DNA from: Sulfurovum sp.
GTDB taxonomy: Bacteria; Campylobacterota; Campylobacteria; Campylobacterales; Sulfurovaceae
Direction of reading: 5' to 3'
NCBI GenBank assembly: GCA_003978395.1
Contig: QNZV01000085.1
Coordinates: 1-10,430, forward strand
Length of the DNA: 10,430 bases
Shown here: in pieces, positions 7,084 through 10,430 of the stretch
Numbering within the stretch: the first letter of the stretch is position 1
Layout of the letters: every line of letters starts with the position of its first letter
The notes under the pieces: generated by a model
Database searches by the model: none
What the model saw: only the letters and a program-made list of their open reading frames with translations
Told to the model about the DNA's origin: nothing
Position numbers and translations under genes: made by a program

Positions 7084-8448
7084 ATGCAACTACCAAAAAT
7101 AATTTATACTATTTCTCAAAAATTAAAAGAAGAGAATGCAAAAGCTATTCGTGACCATTTTTTGGGACTCCAAATTAAAGATTATGATATAGAGGTTTAT
7201 GGTTTAAACTCTATTGAAGAGCTAGAAAAAATCTTAGCTCAATATGGTTCAGTTAATTTGGTTGGAAAGAGTTTTGGGGTTCTGAAATTTCAGTATGATG
7301 GAGAAGAGTATGATTTTTCATTTCCTAGAACTGAACAAAAAATAGGAAGTGGGCATCGTGGATTTGATGTCTCTATAGATGGGGCAATGAGTTTTAAAGA
7401 GGCATCTAAACGCCGAGATTTTACGATTAACGCTATGGGTTATGATGTTGAAGAGGAAAAATTTATCGACCCTTATAATGGTAAAATTGATATAGAAAAG
7501 AGACTTTTACGTCATATAGATGATGAGACATTTATAGAAGACCCTCTTCGTGTTTACAGGGCTATTCAATTTTGTTCTAGATTTGGTTATACCTTGGCAG
7601 ATAAGAGTTTTGAACTTTGTAAAAATATGGTCTCGAAGGGTATGTTAGAGGAGTTAGCAAAAGAACGTATTTATGTAGAATTTACCAAATTACTTCTGAA
7701 ATCTCCCAAACCTTCAGTGGGATTTGAACTGATGAGAAAGCTTGGAGTTTTGTGTTATTTTCCTGAACTTCAATCACTTATTGATGTTCCACAACCTCCT
7801 AAGTGGCATCCAGAAGGGGATGTTTGGATTCATACAATGATGGCTGTTGATGCGATGGTTGCACTGTTGGGAAGTGATGAAAAACAGAATCTTCGATACC
7901 TATTTGCTATTTTATGTCATGATTTTGGAAAAGCAACCCATACAACCATTGAAAAAGGTGGACGAATTCGTGCTATTGGTCATGAAAAAGCAGGGGTAGA
8001 ACCTACACGAAAATTTTTATATAGAATTACCAATGAACATGAGTTTATTGCCTCTATTTTGCCCTTGGTAGAGCATCATTTAAAACCTTCACATTTTTAT
8101 ATAGACAAGAGTAGAGACAAAGCTTTTAGAAAATTGGCTACTAAAGTGAATATTGAAGAGTTGGTTATAGTAGCCAGAGCTGATTTTTTAGGGCGAACTA
8201 CAAAAGAATCTTTGTCAGGTATTTACTCTGCAGGGGATTGGATGATTGAACGTGCTAAAAATCTAAAAGTTAACAATAGACCATTAGAAAATCTATTACA
8301 AGGACGTGATTTAATTGCTTTAGGCTTAGAGCCTTCCTCTCAGTTTAAAGAGATTCTTGATATTGTTTATAATTTACAACTAGAAGGATTTATTAGCAAG
8401 AAAGAAGAAGCATTAGAGTATATTCAAATAAATTATTTGGAGTATTAA
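7084..8448 (+). CDS. cca: CCA-adding-type tRNA nucleotidyltransferase with HD domain; Gly-Gly motif missing
   Basis: The 454-residue protein belongs to the class II CCA-adding/poly(A) polymerase family, which adds CCA to tRNA 3' ends. Visible are the acidic pair D33/D35 (KDYDIEVYG), the RRDFTINAMG motif (110-119), the DPLRVYRAIQFCSRFG motif after it, and a C-terminal HD phosphohydrolase-type domain with HD at 279-280 (LCHDFGKATH). ATG 7084 is chosen because AGAGGT lies 6 bases upstream; an in-frame TTG at 7015 adds 23 residues without a ribosome site. The oddity is at residues 19-28: AKAI joins directly to RDHFLG, whereas family members have LVGGxV between them. That Gly-Gly signature positions the nucleotide triphosphate, so activity may be lost or altered. 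A small broken ORF follows 2 bp downstream. Confidence 0.88.
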   Translation: MQLPKIIYTISQKLKEENAKAIRDHFLGLQIKDYDIEVYGLNSIEELEKILAQYGSVNLVGKSFGVLKFQYDGEEYDFSFPRTEQKIGSGHRGFDVSIDGAMSFKEASKRRDFTINAMGYDVEEEKFIDPYNGKIDIEKRLLRHIDDETFIEDPLRVYRAIQFCSRFGYTLADKSFELCKNMVSKGMLEELAKERIYVEFTKLLLKSPKPSVGFELMRKLGVLCYFPELQSLIDVPQPPKWHPEGDVWIHTMMAVDAMVALLGSDEKQNLRYLFAILCHDFGKATHTTIEKGGRIRAIGHEKAGVEPTRKFLYRITNEHEFIASILPLVEHHLKPSHFYIDKSRDKAFRKLATKVNIEELVIVARADFLGRTTKESLSGIYSAGDWMIERAKNLKVNNRPLENLLQGRDLIALGLEPSSQFKEILDIVYNLQLEGFISKKEEALEYIQINYLEY

Positions 8449-8450
8449 TA

Positions 8451-8603
8451 ATGGGTAAAATTATCAAAGGATTTATATTTGTTATAATTTTAGTGGGCGT
8501 TTTGTTTTTTAGTTGACAGTATAATAATGAAAAAAAACCTGTAGAGATTTGGCTAGACTAAAGTTCGATAAAAGAGTTGTCCCAAGATAATTTGTTAGCA
8601 GGG
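8451..8603 (+). pseudogene. Micro-ORF, possible decayed small lipoprotein gene with in-frame stops
   Basis: An ATG lies 2 bp after the nucleotidyltransferase stop with GGAG at 8439-8442, a good site for coupled translation. The first 21 codons encode a basic start and a hydrophobic stretch ending VGVLFFS, exactly like a lipoprotein signal peptide. The next codon is TGA (8514-8516), where a lipobox cysteine (TGT or TGC) would be expected. The frame continues as QYNNEKKPVEIWLD, then TAA (8559-8561), then 14 more sense codons before TAG (8604-8606). The simplest reading is a pseudogene. Alternatives are a genuine 21-residue membrane peptide or chance. I do not favour selenocysteine, as no clear stem-loop follows the TGA. 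Confidence 0.4.
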
Positions 8604-8624
8604 TAGAGTTTTAAAAAAACTCTA
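8604..8624. repeat. Perfect 9-bp inverted repeat at convergent gene ends
   Basis: TAGAGTTTT (8604-8612), loop AAA, AAAACTCTA (8616-8624). It overlaps the last codons and stop of the minus-strand small membrane protein and lies just after the micro-ORF. Neither strand has a T-run after the hairpin (A-run on plus, CCC on minus), so it is not a canonical terminator, but it could limit RNA decay from either side. Confidence 0.45.
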
Positions 8625-8799
8625 AAAAAATAGCAATCCCAAGTGATAAAATAATTGTAAAAACAACAGTCAAAATATTTTGACTTTTGGATGAGAGTTC
8701 TCTTTTACTCTCTATCCACTCCACAATTTTCATGGCAGGAAATGCCATAAACATTAACATGACCATGGCAAAAATAAGTATCATAATCGTTGAATTCAT
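8611..8799 (-). CDS. Small two-helix membrane protein, unknown
   Basis: I do not recognise this 62-residue protein. It has a methionine-rich hydrophobic helix (about 4-25), a short charged loop (EWIESKRELSSKSQ), and a second helix (about 42-60) ending at the C-terminus. It lacks histidine and cysteine, but the first helix has about eight methionines within 24 residues. The start is ATG 8799; a GTG at 8802 overlaps the TAG of the upstream gene by one base and would add one residue. Either way the two genes are coupled (stop and start within 5 bases), so the protein is likely made with, and may partner, the upstream envelope protein. Its place beside NosF/NosY-like genes suggests a membrane accessory role, which is inference. 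Confidence 0.6.
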   Translation of the reverse strand: MNSTIMILIFAMVMLMFMAFPAMKIVEWIESKRELSSKSQNILTVVFTIILSLGIAIFLEFF

Positions 8800-8801
8800 C
8801 A

Positions 8802-9173
8802 CTATATCCCATAAAAACTATGTATAAATTTTTCATCTTTATCTGTTGAGATAGGTAAAGTTGTTAATTTTGTTCCATTATCATCTAAAACTATCAGTCC
8901 CTTATTGTCTAGTTTTAGATGTGTTTTGCCCCACTCTTTTTCTAGGTACTCTAGTCGATGAAAAACTTCCATATTGGTTGGTTTCTCTTTGAACTTTTCA
9001 TCTGTTTTACTCATAATTTGAAGCCCTGCAAATCGTTTGTCAAGATAATATGGCGAATATTTTTGCACCTCTTTGTAAATAGGTGCTTTTGGTGTAGGTT
9101 TTGCTTGTTGAAAAGCCATTATTACCATAAAAGTAAGAGCAATAGCGAGTGAAGGAAATAGGTATTTTTTCAT
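8802..9173 (-). CDS. Small exported protein, unknown function
   Basis: This 123-residue protein starts with a basic MKK and a hydrophobic segment (about 5-20) ending in A-F-Q-Q-A, a signal peptide or N-terminal anchor, followed by a Pro-rich linker (KPTPKAP). The mature domain (about 35-123) is charged, with SPYYLDKRFAGLQ, an FHRLEYLEKEWG helix and a strand pair (THLKLDNKGLIVLDDNG). No cysteine or haem-binding motif is present. I recall similar proteins only as hypothetical in Campylobacterota. The ATG start has GAGAGA close upstream and a predicted leader of about 18 bases from a promoter that shares a CRP/FNR-type site with the divergent gene at 9312. It overlaps the next gene by a stop-start junction. 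A periplasmic or membrane-attached role is likely. Confidence 0.65.
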   Translation of the reverse strand: MKKYLFPSLAIALTFMVIMAFQQAKPTPKAPIYKEVQKYSPYYLDKRFAGLQIMSKTDEKFKEKPTNMEVFHRLEYLEKEWGKTHLKLDNKGLIVLDDNGTKLTTLPISTDKDEKFIHSFYGI

Positions 9174-9197
9174 AATTTTCTCTCTTGATTTTTTATT

Positions 9198-9203
9198 AGT
9201 ATA
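9198..9203 (-). promoter_or_regulatory. Probable -10 box for the leftward small-protein operon
   Basis: On the minus strand this reads TATACT. The predicted transcription start near 9191 gives a leader of about 18 bases. The centre of the CRP/FNR-type dyad lies 29.5 bp upstream of the hexamer's outer edge, which corresponds to position -41.5. Confidence 0.5.
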
Positions 9204-9224
9204 GATTCTTTTTTAGTAGATAGT

Positions 9225-9240
9225 GTTGATATGCGTCAAC
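9225..9240. promoter_or_regulatory. CRP/FNR-type binding site between divergent operons
   Basis: The dyad GTTGATATGCGTCAAC contains TTGAT-ATGC-GTCAA, one base from the FNR consensus TTGAT-N4-ATCAA. Its centre at 9232.5 is at -41.5 to predicted starts on both strands, the typical class II activator position. CRP/FNR-family regulators of anaerobic and nitrogen-oxide respiration use this motif, which fits the NosF/NosY-like genes to the right. Which regulator binds cannot be told from the window. Confidence 0.65.
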
Positions 9241-9261
9241 TATAGCTTCATTTGATTGTGT

Positions 9262-9267
9262 TACTAT
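9262..9267 (+). promoter_or_regulatory. Probable -10 box for the rightward ABC operon
   Basis: TACTAT, with a predicted start near 9274, places the CRP/FNR-type dyad centre at -41.5. The distance from dyad centre to hexamer is identical to that on the other strand. Confidence 0.5.
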
Positions 9268-9277
9268 TATTTTTGTA

Positions 9278-9295
9278 AGGCTACTAGAGTAGCCT
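9278..9295 (+). promoter_or_regulatory. 5' leader hairpin before the ribosome site
   Basis: AGGCTAC (9278-9284), loop TAGA, GTAGCCT (9289-9295): a 7-bp perfect stem, GC-rich for this region, at the very 5' end of the predicted mRNA and 5 bases before AGGAG (9301-9305). It has no T-run, so it is more likely an mRNA-stabilising or translation-affecting structure than a terminator. Confidence 0.4.
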
Positions 9296-9311
9296 CAACT
9301 AGGAGTTAAAA

Positions 9312-9677
9312 ATGGAAAAATTTTTAGAGTTAGAAGCAGGTTATCTTTTTATTGGTTCATTTATTTTACTTGTAACCCTTTTTGTGACAACAAGACCTTT
9401 TTTTAAAAAAGGTGCTGTATTAAAAGGATTTATCTCTGTAGGTATCTTTTTGATGTTTACAATAGGGATGCACTATAAAATTACTACAGAGAGAATGGCA
9501 AGTGTAAAAAGTGCATTTAAAGAAGGAAAAACCGTTATTTGTGAGAGTCGAGCAACAAGAAAAGTGGCACAATCAGTAGATATAAATATAAATAGAGAGT
9601 GGACTTTAGAGGGAGATGTATTCTCTTCTGTGAACTATGGTCGAGTTTTTCATACAGCTCGATGTTTGGTTAAATAG
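9312..9677 (+). CDS. Small two-helix membrane protein, first gene of the ABC operon
   Basis: I cannot assign this 121-residue protein. Two transmembrane helices (about 9-27 and 37-55) form a hairpin, followed by a soluble tail of about 65 residues on the same side as the N-terminus. The tail has two cysteines, C77 (TVICES) and C118 (TARCLVK), that could form a disulfide or bind metal, and strands such as REWTLEGDVFSSVNYGRVF. The start is clear: AGGAG at 9301-9305, 6 bases before ATG. Its TAG directly abuts the ATG of the ABC ATPase with no gap, so the two are co-translated; a dedicated accessory subunit of that transporter is the natural guess. It is transcribed from the divergent promoter with the CRP/FNR-type site. 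Confidence 0.65.
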   Translation: MEKFLELEAGYLFIGSFILLVTLFVTTRPFFKKGAVLKGFISVGIFLMFTIGMHYKITTERMASVKSAFKEGKTVICESRATRKVAQSVDININREWTLEGDVFSSVNYGRVFHTARCLVK

Positions 9678-10328
9678 ATGATAACAATAGATAATTTAAC
9701 TAAGAAATTTGGTTCAACCCTATCATTAGACAGTATCAATATAGAGTTCAAGAAAAATGACTCTATCGCTCTCATGGGAGCAAATGGAGCAGGGAAAACC
9801 ACGCTTATTCGCTCAATATTAGGATATTACCATCCAAACAATGGCAGTGTTAGAGTCAATGGCTTTGACCCAATAACCCAAAGACAAGAGGTTCTAAACG
9901 ATATTAGTTTTGTACCACAACTTCCACCCCCTATCAAGCTTAGTATCGATGAACTTATAAGTTATATTGAGGGGAGTTCAAATATCAAAAGAGATACTAT
10001 TTTAGAGTGTGCTAATGAGATGAAGCTAGATATAAAATCTAATCTCCACAAATCTTTTTTTAAACTCTCAGGGGGGATGAAACAGAAACTTTTAATCGCG
10101 ATTAGTTTGGCTCGGCAGAGCAATATTATGATATTTGATGAACCAACAGCCAATCTTGACCCCAAAGCCAGAGATGATTTTTATCGTCTTTTAGAGGGGA
10201 AACAGAAAGATAGAGTCCTACTCTTTGTAACCCACAGACTAGAAGAGGTAAAAGATTTGGTTAATAGAGAAGTTTACATGGATTTAGGCAAAGTGGTATC
10301 AGATGAAAAGATTGAGGAGAGTAGATGA
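9678..10328 (+). CDS. nosF: ABC transporter ATPase, NosF-like
   Basis: This 216-residue ATP-binding subunit is complete: Walker A GANGAGKTT (34-42), Q-loop Q81 (FVPQLPP), signature LSGGMKQK (130-137), Walker B IMIFDEP (150-156, E155 catalytic) and H-loop H186 (FVTHRLEE). The short length, the FVPQLPPP Q-loop and the permease that follows resemble NosF of the NosDFY system, which works on the inner membrane in assembling the copper sites of nitrous-oxide reductase; other copper or ABC-2 exporters have close relatives, so the symbol is tentative. It starts directly after the upstream TAG without a strong ribosome site, so translation should be coupled. Its TGA overlaps the next ATG (ATGA). No nosZ, nosD or nosL lies inside the window. 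Confidence 0.8.
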   Translation: MITIDNLTKKFGSTLSLDSINIEFKKNDSIALMGANGAGKTTLIRSILGYYHPNNGSVRVNGFDPITQRQEVLNDISFVPQLPPPIKLSIDELISYIEGSSNIKRDTILECANEMKLDIKSNLHKSFFKLSGGMKQKLLIAISLARQSNIMIFDEPTANLDPKARDDFYRLLEGKQKDRVLLFVTHRLEEVKDLVNREVYMDLGKVVSDEKIEESR

Positions 10329-10430
10329 AAAATTTATGGTTAATAGCCTATTTAGACCTCAAAGAGTCAATTAGAGCCAAATGGTTTTTGGTCTATTCGC
10401 TGGTTTTTGGTGGATTGATAGCTCTGTTTT
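10325..10430 (+). CDS. nosY: ABC permease, NosY-like, 3'-truncated by the window edge
   Basis: The first 35 codons are visible: a short cytoplasmic start with D-L-K-E-S-I-R-A-K-W, then the beginning of a first transmembrane helix (FLVYSLVFGGLIALF). The acidic-basic (D/E)-x-x-x-x-(L/I)-R-x-(K/R)-W motif before helix 1 is characteristic of NosY and ABC-2-type permeases. It overlaps the ATPase gene by 4 bp (ATGA) and has GAGGAGA at 10314-10320, so the two are made together. It is expected to be about 270-280 residues and to form the membrane half of the transporter; the assignment depends on the remainder outside the window. Confidence 0.7.
   Translation, partial: MKNLWLIAYLDLKESIRAKWFLVYSLVFGGLIALF

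Noticed and set aside
8514..8516. TGA as a selenocysteine codon
   Set aside because: No convincing stem-loop lies just downstream (only a 4-bp ACAG/CTGT pairing), and two further in-frame stops of other types follow, which favours decay of the frame.
8958..9152. 64-codon open frame on the plus strand
   Set aside because: It is antisense to the exported 123-residue protein gene; Phe/Cys-rich composition and lack of a ribosome site mark it as a shadow.
9962..10165. 67-codon open frame on the minus strand
   Set aside because: It is antisense to the conserved ABC ATPase signature and Walker B region; no independent support.

Overview
The window is AT-rich DNA with short intergenic gaps, tightly overlapping operons and frequent TTG/GTG starts. 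Protein-level resemblances (PglJ/PglA-type glycosyltransferases, a Campylobacterota-style HD-containing CCA enzyme family, a NosF/NosY-like ABC pair) point to a member of the Campylobacterota, probably a Sulfurovum/Sulfurimonas-like chemolithotroph. This assignment rests on recalled family resemblance and not on a search.

Region by region: (1) 1-2980, plus strand: the tail of a surface-glycan operon, with a 5'-truncated GT4 glycosyltransferase, a CE4-type polysaccharide deacetylase and a second GT4 glycosyltransferase. The genes overlap by 8 and 14 bp and end at a strong intrinsic terminator (2997-3023). (2) 5167-3030, minus strand: a small protein of uncertain, methyltransferase-like fold, a membrane-anchored LysM protein and a four-helix DUF420-type membrane protein. 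Between the first two lies a roughly 300-bp gene-free stretch containing a compact nested set of inverted repeats (4515-4637). (3) 5271-6750: a nitrilase-superfamily amidohydrolase (plus) converging with, and overlapping by 14 bp, a TPR lipoprotein (minus, TTG start). (4) 7084-8603: a CCA-adding-type tRNA nucleotidyltransferase with an HD domain, followed 2 bp later by a tiny, apparently broken lipoprotein-like reading frame. (5) 8611-10430: two divergent transcription units. Two small envelope proteins lie on the minus strand; a small membrane protein, a NosF-like ABC ATPase and the start of a NosY-like permease lie on the plus strand. Both are served by one intergenic region with a single CRP/FNR-type box.

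The strongest observations are: (a) the FNR/CRP-like dyad at 9226-9239, whose centre is exactly equidistant (29.5 bp) from a good -10 hexamer on each strand, so one regulator could act as a class II activator in both directions; (b) the tRNA nucleotidyltransferase, which lacks about six residues covering the family's hallmark Gly-Gly motif although the rest of the frame is intact; (c) the coupled micro-ORF after it, where TGA stands exactly where a lipobox cysteine would be expected; and (d) the structured intergenic region at 4515-4637. The locus around NosF/NosY also contains three small envelope proteins I cannot assign. These are candidates for accessory factors of a copper or nitrous-oxide-type maturation system, which is inference from neighbourhood only.
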